From positions 22,018 to 86,017 of the forward strand of contig CAKQGY010000006.1 in NCBI GenBank assembly GCA_934234055.1: a DNA stretch of 64,000 bases. Reading direction: 5' to 3'. Numbering within the stretch: position 1 is the stretch's first letter; each line of letters opens with the position of its first letter. The position numbers and the translations under genes were made by a program. Below, in pieces: positions 32,216-40,225 of this stretch. The notes beneath the pieces are model-generated. The model saw only the letters and a list, made by a program, of their open reading frames with translations, was not told where the DNA came from and made no database searches. Source of the DNA: an uncultured Alphaproteobacteria bacterium. GTDB taxonomy: Bacteria; Pseudomonadota; Alphaproteobacteria; CAAHEQ01; UBA3637.

Positions 32216-33865
32216 ATGACACCTGAAATAATCAATTTGATTTTCCCCAATCCCTTGCCGACGCCGGCCGAGGTTGAGGCGCGCTATCCGCGCCGTTCCT
32301 TGCCCGATGGAGCCAAGGTAACCCGTGTGGCTCCCAGTCCGACCGGATTTATGCATATCGGCGGCCTGTATGCCGGATTGTTGTCCGAACGCGTGGCACA
32401 TCAAAGCGGCGGCGTGTTTTATTTGCGTGTAGAAGATACCGACCAAAAGCGCAAAGTGGACGGAGCGGTTGAATTGATTGTCAATTCACTGGGACGGTAT
32501 GGAATTCGCGCGGATGAGGGCGTGGATAAAGACGGCCATGATTTCGGCCCGTATGCGCCCTATACGCAAAGTCTGCGCAAAGAGATTTATCATACTTTTA
32601 TTAAATCTTTGCTGGAAAAAGGCTTGGCCTACCCCTGTTTTTGTGCGGCCGAGGATTTGGATATTATGCGCAAGATTCAGGAAAAAACAGGTGTTCGTCC
32701 CGGATATTATGGCAAGTATGCCAAATGTCGGAATCTGTCGGACGAGGAAGTCCTGGCCAACTTAAAGGCCGGCAAGCCGTTTGTTATTCGCTTTAAGTCT
32801 ATGGGGGACAACAACAAACGCTTGGTTGTTAAAGATCTGATTAAAGGCGAAATGGCTTTGCCCGAAAATGATATTGATGTGGTCATTATGAAAAGCGACG
32901 TCTTGCCGACTTATCACTTTGCGCATGCCGTGGACGATCATTTGATGGGGACGACACATGTGACGCGGGGTGATGAATGGATTTCGTCGGTGCCCTTGCA
33001 CATTCAACTGTTTGTAGCCTTGGGGTGGAAGGCTCCCAAATATGCCCACTTTGCACCGCTGCAAAAGACCGAAAACGGAAACAAGCGAAAATTATCCAAA
33101 CGCCACGACCCCGAGGCCAGTATCGTCTATTTCTGGGAAAAAGGCTATCCCGAAGATGCTCTGGTGGAATATATGCTGAACCTGATCAATGCCAGCTTTG
33201 AAGATTGGCGTCGGAATAATCCGGACAAACCGGCTTTTGATTTTCCGGTCAACTTTAACAAGATTTCCAATGCCGCCGGTGCCTTGTTCGACTTTGTCAA
33301 ATTGCACAGTATTTCCAAGGAAGTGATTGCGCGTATGACGGCCGAGCAAGTATTTGATGCAACCTTCAAATGGGCCACGGACTATCATCCGATTTTGGCA
33401 GAACGGCTGAAAAACAATCGCGATTATGTGATTCGAATTTTGGATATTGAGCGCAATATCGGTAAAAAATCGCGTAAAGACTTGGCCAAATGGGAAGATG
33501 TGGAACCCGAATTGACCTATTTCTTTGATGATTTATTTACGACTACACCGGCCGATAAGAAAGCCTTGCTGGCTCCTCTGTCGGATTCGGATGTTCGGCA
33601 GATTGCCGATGATTTTGCGGCGGTATATAATCCGACCGAGGACAAAGATACCTGGTTTGCGCACATCAAAACGATTGCCGAAAAGCATGGTTTTGCCACG
33701 GATATGAAAGCCTTTAAGGCTGATCCGACGGCGTTTAAAGGCAATGTTTCCGATGTGGCCAAGATTCTGCGAGTCTTGATCACCGGTCGCGATAAAACAC
33801 CGGATTTGTTTGAGATTATGCGGATCTTGGGCACCGATAAAGTTCGGGAACGCTTGGCCGGTTAA
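32216..33865 (+). CDS. gltX: glutamate-tRNA ligase
   Basis: 549 aa. Class I aminoacyl-tRNA synthetase that charges tRNA-Glu. The HIGH-like motif HIGG (APSPTGFMHIGGL) is near residue 47 and the KMSKS-like motif KLSKRHD near 298. It is longer than the common form of about 470 residues, with an N-terminal extension of about 35 residues and an extended anticodon-binding domain, as in some Firmicutes-type enzymes. Whether it also serves tRNA-Gln cannot be told. ATG 32216 follows AAAGGATTTAATA. Confidence 0.95.
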   Translation: MTPEIINLIFPNPLPTPAEVEARYPRRSLPDGAKVTRVAPSPTGFMHIGGLYAGLLSERVAHQSGGVFYLRVEDTDQKRKVDGAVELIVNSLGRYGIRADEGVDKDGHDFGPYAPYTQSLRKEIYHTFIKSLLEKGLAYPCFCAAEDLDIMRKIQEKTGVRPGYYGKYAKCRNLSDEEVLANLKAGKPFVIRFKSMGDNNKRLVVKDLIKGEMALPENDIDVVIMKSDVLPTYHFAHAVDDHLMGTTHVTRGDEWISSVPLHIQLFVALGWKAPKYAHFAPLQKTENGNKRKLSKRHDPEASIVYFWEKGYPEDALVEYMLNLINASFEDWRRNNPDKPAFDFPVNFNKISNAAGALFDFVKLHSISKEVIARMTAEQVFDATFKWATDYHPILAERLKNNRDYVIRILDIERNIGKKSRKDLAKWEDVEPELTYFFDDLFTTTPADKKALLAPLSDSDVRQIADDFAAVYNPTEDKDTWFAHIKTIAEKHGFATDMKAFKADPTAFKGNVSDVAKILRVLITGRDKTPDLFEIMRILGTDKVRERLAG

Positions 33866-33880
33866 ATCGGATATATTCAA

Positions 33881-33910
33881 AAAATCCCCCGCCACGGCAG
33901 GGGATTTTTT
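33881..33910. terminator. bidirectional terminator
   Basis: AATCCCC (33883-33889) pairs with GGGGATT (33900-33906), with A-run before and T-run after, between gltX and the converging RND gene. Confidence 0.85.
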
Positions 33911-33916
33911 ATGGGA

Positions 33917-36900
33917 TTATTTACTTTTCTTCAAAATCTTTTCTGATAGTGTTTGGACTAATACATAGAACAACGGGATGAACAGCAATCCCAGCATTGT
34001 CCCCAGCAACATACCATAAAACACAGGCACCCCGATAGCACGGCGCGAATTGCTGGCGGCACCGGTTGCGATAATCATCGGCCAAACCCCCAGAATAAAA
34101 GTAAATGCCGTCATTAAAACCGCCCGGAATCGTTCACGTAAGCCGGTTAACCCCGCCGTAATAATGGACCGCCCTTTGGCGCGTTCTTCCTTTGAAAACT
34201 CCACGATTAAAATCGCGTTTTTGCAGGCTAATCCGATCAGCAGAATCAATCCCAACTGGGCATAAATGCTGAGCGGTAATCCTGTTATCAGCAGGCCCAA
34301 CATCGCGCCCGTCATCGCAATCACCAGGGATAGCAGCACCGAAATCGGCATAATGAAACTTTCGTATTGTGCCACCAAAAACAGGTAGGCAAACACGATT
34401 GCTAAAACAATCAAATAGCCGATTTGCCCATGCGTATTTTCCTCCTGATAACTCATCGTTGACCACTCAAAGGTATATCCCCGTGGCAAAGTTTTGACAA
34501 TATCGCGAACGGCCTGCATGGCTTCCCCGGTGCTGATGCCGGTTCGCGGAATGGCACTGATCGTGGCACTGGGATATTGATTATAACGTGAGATTACGCG
34601 TGGTGTTAATATATCCCTCAGGTTGACCAATCCCCGCAGCGGAATCATCTTGCCCTCGGTATTCGGGACATAAATATCATTAATATTATCCCGTTCGGCT
34701 CGATATTTCCAATCCGATTGAATCATCACTTTGTTGACCTGGGTTCCAAAGTTCACGTCGTTTACATAACCCGATCCCAAATAGTTTTCCATGGTTGAAA
34801 AGATATTATTGACCGGCACATGCATTTGCTCGGCTTTGGATCGATCCACATCAACATAGATATTCGGTGTTTTGGAAGTGAATGAAGTAAACGCATATGC
34901 AAATGCCGGGTGAGTATTTATCTTGGCCAGGAATGATTGCGTGGTCGCATCCAGTTTTGTAAAATTCATATCATTGATGGATTGCAAACGAATATCCAAA
35001 CCGCCCACCATACCCAGGCCCGGAATTGCCGGCATTTCGAACAATTGAAAGTCAGCTTCGGGCAGTTGTATCAATTGTGCCCGCAAACGCTCCAACACAC
35101 GAGTTGAATAATCGGTTGTCCCCCGCTCGTTCCAAGGCTTTAACACGATAAAAGACATCGCGACATTTTCACCGCGTCCGGCAATAAAGCTGTATCCGAT
35201 AATGGTTTGAGTGCTGGCCACGGCGGACTCCGAGTCAATAATCTTGTGCACGCGTTCCAACAAAGCCTTCGTCCGTGTGGTAGAGGCCCCCTCGGGCAAT
35301 TGCATATTCATCACGATCACGCCTTGATCCTCGTCCGGAATAAAGGAAGTCGGTGTGATTTTGAATAATCCGGCCAGAATTCCGACAAAAATTACAAATG
35401 CCATCGTAATCAATCCGATGTGGCGAGCCAAAATTCCCGCCACTCCCATATAGCCATGCGTGGTCTTGTTTAAAATCTTGTTAAAAGAGCCCAAGGGTCC
35501 CTTTGTGCGAGGTTTGACATCTTTTAAAATAATAGAGGACAGCGCCGGTGACAGGGTCAAAGCATTTAACGCCGAAAACATCACGGCTGTTGAAATCGTA
35601 ACGGAGAATTGTTGATAAATCTTACCGACGATGCCGTCCATAAATCCGATCGGCACAAAAATCGCCAGCAATACCAGTGCCGTCGCAATCAGAGCGCCGC
35701 TGACTTCCTGCATCGTTTGATAAGTCGCATCGCGGGCATTCATCTTTTGATTTTGCATTAGGTAGATAACCCGCTCAATCACGACAATTGCGTCGTCCAC
35801 GACAACGCCGATGGCCAATAATAGTCCGAACAAAGTGAACATGTTGATGCTGTATCCCAATGCTAAAATGACTGCAAATGTCCCGGCCAAAGATACCGGA
35901 ATAGTCGCCGACGGAATCAAGGTTGATCGCCAATCTTGCAAAAACAAATAGCACACAAAGATAACCAATGCAAAGGTTAAAAGCAATGTCCAAACCACTT
36001 CTTCAACCGACGCGTTGATATAGTCCGTCGCATCATAGCCGATATAATAGCTCATACCTTTGGGGAAGTATTGCGACAGGTTTGCCAATTCTTTGCGCAC
36101 CAATGCCATCGTATCCAATGCGTTGGCGCCCGAAGTCATTGCGATAGACATAGCAATTGAGTGCTTGCCGTTAAACAACCCCGATACCGCATAATTTTCC
36201 TGTCCGATTTCAACCTTGGCAATATCACTCAACCGTAATAATCCGCCTTGATCGGCCGTGCGCACGATAATGTCCTTAAAGGTATCCACATCATTGATCC
36301 GCCCCTGTGTTTGCAAGGAATAGACCATCGGCACATCTTGTTCAATCGGCATCGCCCCGATTTGCCCCAGCGAGGGTTGATAATTTTGGCTTTCAATCGC
36401 ACTGCGCACTTGGCTGACCGGTATTTTCAAAGCCGCCATTTTATCTGTATCCAACCACACCCGCATACTCAATCGCGAGCCATGCACTTCTGCCGATCCC
36501 ACACCGTCCAGTTTGCTCATCTTACGCGATACATTGTTAAAAATATAGTCGCTGATTTCCAGGTCGCTCATAGAGTTGTCCGGTGACATAAAAGCGATGA
36601 ATGCCAGTGTGTTTGAAGATTCTCGACGCACATTGATACCTTGTCGTGTTACCTCCGAAGGCAACATAGAAGAGGCTTGCTGCACCCGGCTTTGCACTTT
36701 GACCAAGGCAATATCGGGATCAACCCCGGTTTTGAAAGTCACGGTCAATCGATATGTTCCGTCGTTTGAAGTAGAATCCATATACAGCATATCTTCCACG
36801 CCGTTGATTTCATCCTCCAAGGGCACGCCGACTGTTTTGGCGATCACTTCGGCACTGGCTCCCGGATAGCTGGCCGACACCGCAATTTCCGGTGGGGTTA

Positions 36901-37015
36901 CCTCGGGATATAATGCGACCGGCAGTTTGAACAGTGATATAGCCCCCGCCAGTACAATAATTACAGATAAAACAATAGCAAACCGCGGTCTGCGAATGAA
37001 AAAGTTAGAAAACAT
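33917..37015 (-). CDS. RND-family efflux permease (HAE1/AcrB type)
   Basis: 1032 aa, normal length. Proton-driven inner-membrane trimer that exports drugs and hydrophobic compounds. N-terminal FIRRPRFAIVLSVIIVLAG is the first membrane helix; the two adjacent Asp residues for proton relay are in GVVVDDAIVVIE and the matching Lys in GLACKNAILIVEF. Two large periplasmic loops and twelve helices fit the family. It follows the adaptor gene by 9 bases. No outer-membrane channel gene is adjacent, so a TolC-like partner must be elsewhere. Confidence 0.96.
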   Translation of the reverse strand: MFSNFFIRRPRFAIVLSVIIVLAGAISLFKLPVALYPEVTPPEIAVSASYPGASAEVIAKTVGVPLEDEINGVEDMLYMDSTSNDGTYRLTVTFKTGVDPDIALVKVQSRVQQASSMLPSEVTRQGINVRRESSNTLAFIAFMSPDNSMSDLEISDYIFNNVSRKMSKLDGVGSAEVHGSRLSMRVWLDTDKMAALKIPVSQVRSAIESQNYQPSLGQIGAMPIEQDVPMVYSLQTQGRINDVDTFKDIIVRTADQGGLLRLSDIAKVEIGQENYAVSGLFNGKHSIAMSIAMTSGANALDTMALVRKELANLSQYFPKGMSYYIGYDATDYINASVEEVVWTLLLTFALVIFVCYLFLQDWRSTLIPSATIPVSLAGTFAVILALGYSINMFTLFGLLLAIGVVVDDAIVVIERVIYLMQNQKMNARDATYQTMQEVSGALIATALVLLAIFVPIGFMDGIVGKIYQQFSVTISTAVMFSALNALTLSPALSSIILKDVKPRTKGPLGSFNKILNKTTHGYMGVAGILARHIGLITMAFVIFVGILAGLFKITPTSFIPDEDQGVIVMNMQLPEGASTTRTKALLERVHKIIDSESAVASTQTIIGYSFIAGRGENVAMSFIVLKPWNERGTTDYSTRVLERLRAQLIQLPEADFQLFEMPAIPGLGMVGGLDIRLQSINDMNFTKLDATTQSFLAKINTHPAFAYAFTSFTSKTPNIYVDVDRSKAEQMHVPVNNIFSTMENYLGSGYVNDVNFGTQVNKVMIQSDWKYRAERDNINDIYVPNTEGKMIPLRGLVNLRDILTPRVISRYNQYPSATISAIPRTGISTGEAMQAVRDIVKTLPRGYTFEWSTMSYQEENTHGQIGYLIVLAIVFAYLFLVAQYESFIMPISVLLSLVIAMTGAMLGLLITGLPLSIYAQLGLILLIGLACKNAILIVEFSKEERAKGRSIITAGLTGLRERFRAVLMTAFTFILGVWPMIIATGAASNSRRAIGVPVFYGMLLGTMLGLLFIPLFYVLVQTLSEKILKKSK

Positions 37016-37024
37016 CTCTGACTC

Positions 37025-38167
37025 CTATTTTACCAAAATGGGGACGACTTTTATACCGTTTTGCACTTTTTGCAGGCCCTGAACAATGACTTTGTCCGTA
37101 TCGGTCAGACCGGACAGAACCTCTTGCGCATTGCCGGAAATACGGCCCAGCTCAACATATTTTTGATGAACAACATTGTCCTCATCAACCGTCATGACAT
37201 AGGTTCCGTTGATATCCTGTCCCAAAGCCACCGTGGGAACAGTCAGCGAATCGACTCGTTCGGCCGGCCCCACCAGAATATCAACATAATTTCCCGGAAT
37301 CAGAATATTGTCAGGATTTTTATAATCCACATAAACCGGCAAAGTGGCTGTCTCGGGATTGATTTCGTTGCCGGCAAAGATATTTTCGGGCTTAATTTCA
37401 TCAGTGCGTCCGTCCGGATAGACAATATCAATCCGCACTTGATCAGTATTACCGTGAATGTCTTTCAAGAAAGCCAATCGTTCTTTGTCCGATACGGAAA
37501 AGGCCACCCGAATCGGGTCTGTTTGCACAATGCGTGCCAGACTGGCCGTTGCCGGGCTGACGTAGTTTCCTTTGCTGACTAACACTTTGCCGATATAGCC
37601 GCTGATCGGGGCTTTTATTTCGGCATAGCTCAAATTGATCTTGGCCAGAGCCAGATTTGCCTCGGCCTGCTTGACCGATGATTTGGCTTGATTGAGTTTG
37701 TTTTCCGCCACTTCCAAAGCTGCTTTCGGTGTAATTTTTTCTTTATATAATTGCGCTTGACGACGATAATCGCTGGATACTTGCACCAAGTCGGATTTGG
37801 CTTTTTCCAGATCGGCTTCGGCCGATTCGACATTGGCGCGGAACTTGTTTTGCTCTATTACAAATAGCACATCTCCCTCTTGGACAAAAGCGCCATCCTT
37901 AAAGCGGACTTCTTCCAGATAGCCTGACACTTGCGGAATGATGTCAACGCTGTTGATGGCTTCCACCGAGGCAATAAATTTTTGTTTATCGGTCAGATCT
38001 TCCCGTTTCAAAGACTGCACCGATACAGAAACATCGCCACTGCCCATAGCGAATCCGCCCGCTTGCGGAGTTATCAGGATATGCAGATAAAAGCCGGCTC
38101 CTACCAAAACAGCCCCGACAGCCAGTTGTTTCAACATCTTTTTTTGCTTGATATGCATTGATTTCAT
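37025..38167 (-). CDS. RND efflux periplasmic adaptor (membrane fusion protein)
   Basis: 380 aa from ATG 38167, after AAAGGTAATTC. An N-terminal membrane anchor (LAVGAVLVGAGFYLHILI) is followed by the lipoyl/barrel-sandwich start SVDIIPQVSGYLEEVRFKDGAFVQEGDVLFVIE, an alpha-hairpin rich in Ala/Lys/Glu (about residues 100-175), the second lipoyl half (IKAPISGYIGKVLVSKGNYV) and a beta-barrel. It couples the permease to an outer-membrane channel. First gene of the two-gene operon; no TetR-type regulator gene lies beside it. Confidence 0.94.
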   Translation of the reverse strand: MKSMHIKQKKMLKQLAVGAVLVGAGFYLHILITPQAGGFAMGSGDVSVSVQSLKREDLTDKQKFIASVEAINSVDIIPQVSGYLEEVRFKDGAFVQEGDVLFVIEQNKFRANVESAEADLEKAKSDLVQVSSDYRRQAQLYKEKITPKAALEVAENKLNQAKSSVKQAEANLALAKINLSYAEIKAPISGYIGKVLVSKGNYVSPATASLARIVQTDPIRVAFSVSDKERLAFLKDIHGNTDQVRIDIVYPDGRTDEIKPENIFAGNEINPETATLPVYVDYKNPDNILIPGNYVDILVGPAERVDSLTVPTVALGQDINGTYVMTVDEDNVVHQKYVELGRISGNAQEVLSGLTDTDKVIVQGLQKVQNGIKVVPILVK

Positions 38168-38261
38168 ATGAATTACCTTTCCCAAAATAATGCGGCACTC
38201 TACTCCAAAACGGTTCAAAAATCAAATAATTTTTATAAAATGTAACTGATTAATGATAGTT

Positions 38262-38687
38262 CTATAAATTTTTCGGTCGGTGGATTAAAAGATCAATCCG
38301 ACCGCCGGATGGTAAAGTTCTTTGAATAACAATGATTTGATTTGAAGGTGAATTAGCAATCATTTTTTGGACTTGCTTTTGTGACATTATTTCGCGTTTT
38401 TCGTTCGGAGCGATACTGCTCATATAATAAATGTGAAATTTTTTAATCCAACGCACCACGGTTGTGGGGGTCACACCGACCAGTTTGGCAATCGTCCGCT
38501 TGGACAGGCCGAATGTATACAGACTTGAGGCCAAAACCTGGGTTACAATCGGTAAACCGTGCGGGCTTTGCTTGGTATATTGATAGCCGCATTTCTTGCA
38601 TTTATAACGCTGCCACCCGCCAACGACACCGTTTTTAACCGCTTTTGTTGAACCGCATTTGATGCATTTAATTTGCGTAATTTCCAT
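38262..38687 (-). CDS. IS1/InsA-like zinc-ribbon HTH protein
   Basis: 141 aa. The N-terminal zinc ribbon CIKCGST..KNG..WQRYKCKKCGYQYT has two CxxC pairs. An HTH region follows (LSKRTIAKLVGVTPTTVVRWIKKFH). This is the DNA-binding half of IS1-type transposases; no catalytic DDE part follows, and no terminal inverted repeats are evident. It may be a domesticated regulator or a leftover. Good ribosome binding site (GGAAAGGA). It lies upstream of the efflux operon on the same strand. Confidence 0.78.
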   Translation of the reverse strand: MEITQIKCIKCGSTKAVKNGVVGGWQRYKCKKCGYQYTKQSPHGLPIVTQVLASSLYTFGLSKRTIAKLVGVTPTTVVRWIKKFHIYYMSSIAPNEKREIMSQKQVQKMIANSPSNQIIVIQRTLPSGGRIDLLIHRPKNL

Positions 38688-38780
38688 GCCAAAATCCTTT
38701 CCTGATGTATGGATTTTAGCATAAAAAGATTAAAAAATCATTAAAAAAGTTACAATTTAAATCCATGGTAAAAAAAAGAT

Positions 38781-38808
38781 TTGTCAAAATGTAAAAATAT
38801 GCTATACT
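38781..38808 (+). promoter_or_regulatory. promoter of the exported protein gene
   Basis: TTGTCA 38781-38786, 16-base spacer, TATACT 38803-38808, about 50 bases before the ATG. Confidence 0.65.
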
Positions 38809-38858
38809 GAAAGAAGTAGGGGGAATAAACCCCTAATATAACACAAGGAGGAATACGC

Positions 38859-39764
38859 ATGAGTTTTAAGGATAAATTACCGAAATTGTCGCGTCCGATT
38901 GTGGCGTCTGCCGCGATTTTGGGCGGTGCTTTTCTGGGTGGCGAGGCCAAGGCCGATACAACACCGGCTCCGGAACCGGCCCCGGCAACTCAGGCCGGCT
39001 GGACTTGGGATAATGATGACAAGTTAAACGGTTTTGATCTGGCTCCGACCAACGGTCTGAAAGTGGTTACACTCAGCGCCGATGACGCCCTGGACCCGGA
39101 AAAGAAATATCGTGATAGTGAGTTTGGCCTTTCGGAGGTATATGTTGGAGGGCAAATGACCAGTAAGCAAGAGTATTCTCTTCTTAGTGATGAAAGCACC
39201 GGTAATAGTGAACACAAAGAAACACTTATCGATCAATTGCAAAAGGGCAGTGTGAATATGGCGGTTTCAAATCCTTTTTCAGAAAAACGTCAGATTATTT
39301 CTGATAGAGCTGTCGCTGATTTTACAATCTCACATACTGGTTCCAATTACCATAGTAAAAATGGTGAGAAACTTTCGGATGAATTGATTGATTATCTGGA
39401 CGGTGGCAAGTTCTTGCTTGAATCACAGACAGATCGGTTGAATGTGCAACAATGGGCGCAGGACAGTATCAATGGCATTATCGCACAAAAAGGGGATATG
39501 GCAAAAAAGATAGAGGCTCTGCAAACCTTGGGGCACTTGTTTGTCGGAACATTGGCTCCCGGGTTGGACGCTTTACCGAATCCGGATAATGTGCAGGCGT
39601 GCTCGGGCGGTGAAGAACAGTTTGATGCGATGTATCAGCAAAAGCTGGCCGATGTGGCCGCGGGTAAGTCCGTCCAACTGCGTATCGGAGGCTTGAAGTC
39701 AACCAAGACAGGTCAAACCTTGGCTCCCGAGCAATTAAAGGCTCTGGCCGGTCATAGCAAATAA
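38859..39764 (+). CDS. exported hypothetical protein
   Basis: 301 aa from ATG 38859 (AGGAGG upstream). The N-terminal signal peptide runs LSRPIVASAAILGGAFLGG and probably ends at AKA/D. A Pro/Ala-rich linker (TPAPEPAPATQAGW) follows. The mature part is acidic and polar with no motif I recognise; the centre (GKFLLESQTDRLNVQQWAQ) looks helical. Expected in the periplasm or secreted. Monocistronic, with its own terminator. Confidence 0.75.
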   Translation: MSFKDKLPKLSRPIVASAAILGGAFLGGEAKADTTPAPEPAPATQAGWTWDNDDKLNGFDLAPTNGLKVVTLSADDALDPEKKYRDSEFGLSEVYVGGQMTSKQEYSLLSDESTGNSEHKETLIDQLQKGSVNMAVSNPFSEKRQIISDRAVADFTISHTGSNYHSKNGEKLSDELIDYLDGGKFLLESQTDRLNVQQWAQDSINGIIAQKGDMAKKIEALQTLGHLFVGTLAPGLDALPNPDNVQACSGGEEQFDAMYQQKLADVAAGKSVQLRIGGLKSTKTGQTLAPEQLKALAGHSK

Positions 39765-39778
39765 GGCTTGTATCAAGC

Positions 39779-39810
39779 GAAAACGGGGTAGTATCGCCAC
39801 CCCGTTTTTC
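39779..39810 (+). terminator. rho-independent terminator
   Basis: AACGGGGT pairs with ACCCCGTT, followed by TTTTC. Confidence 0.85.
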
Positions 39811-39835
39811 TTTGTTTGCATCACAAAATATTAAA

Positions 39836-39926
39836 TGGCGGAAAGGGAGGGATTCGAACCCTCGATAGGAAGAACTCCTATAACAGATTTCGAGTCTGCC
39901 GCATTCGACCACTCTGCCACCTTTCC
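39836..39926 (-). tRNA. tRNA-Ser (CGA)
   Basis: Minus strand from GGAAAGG at 39926. Anticodon stem CAGA/TCTG around loop CTCGAAA (anticodon CGA), long variable arm (AGGAGTTCTTCCT), T loop TTCGAAT, encoded CCA. Class II layout. Confidence 0.94.
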
Positions 39927-40034
39927 ATATTCACGCCTCGTAATCTGTTATCCGCCTTGCTGCGCAAGACCAACAGATTTGTCCGCTTGGGCTGTTAAGG
40001 TCGCCCTGCGCGTTCTCTCACCTTCGGATCGGAG

Positions 40035-40082
40035 CGAGTCTGCCGCATTCGACCACTCAGTCCCCTTTTCCTATTCACGCCC
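40035..40082 (-). repeat. partial duplicate of the tRNA-Ser 5' half
   Basis: The 24 bases at 40035-40058 are identical to 39891-39914, which encode the D arm and 5' anticodon stem of tRNA-Ser. Flanking ATTCACGCC is also shared (39929-39937 and 40074-40082). The copy breaks off in the anticodon loop, so it is a tRNA fragment, not a gene. It lies about 110 bases upstream of the intact tRNA. Confidence 0.8.
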
Positions 40083-40225
40083 CATTTTTCCCCACACAGA
40101 GGTAAAATCGAACCGGATAACCCCCTTTATACCCGATTTTTTGAAAAAAAGCAATAGAAAATAATTTTTTTGATGTCTTTTTCTTTTTTTTGGAGTATGC
40201 TATATGATAACAGAAAGGAAAAAAA

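Noticed and set aside
37061..37582. 173-codon frame antisense to the efflux adaptor
   Set aside because: The minus-strand gene is a clear full-length family member.
39835..40164. 109-codon frame over tRNA-Ser, and the 144-codon frame at 39478-39912
   Set aside because: Both read through the tRNA gene and its duplicate; no start signals.
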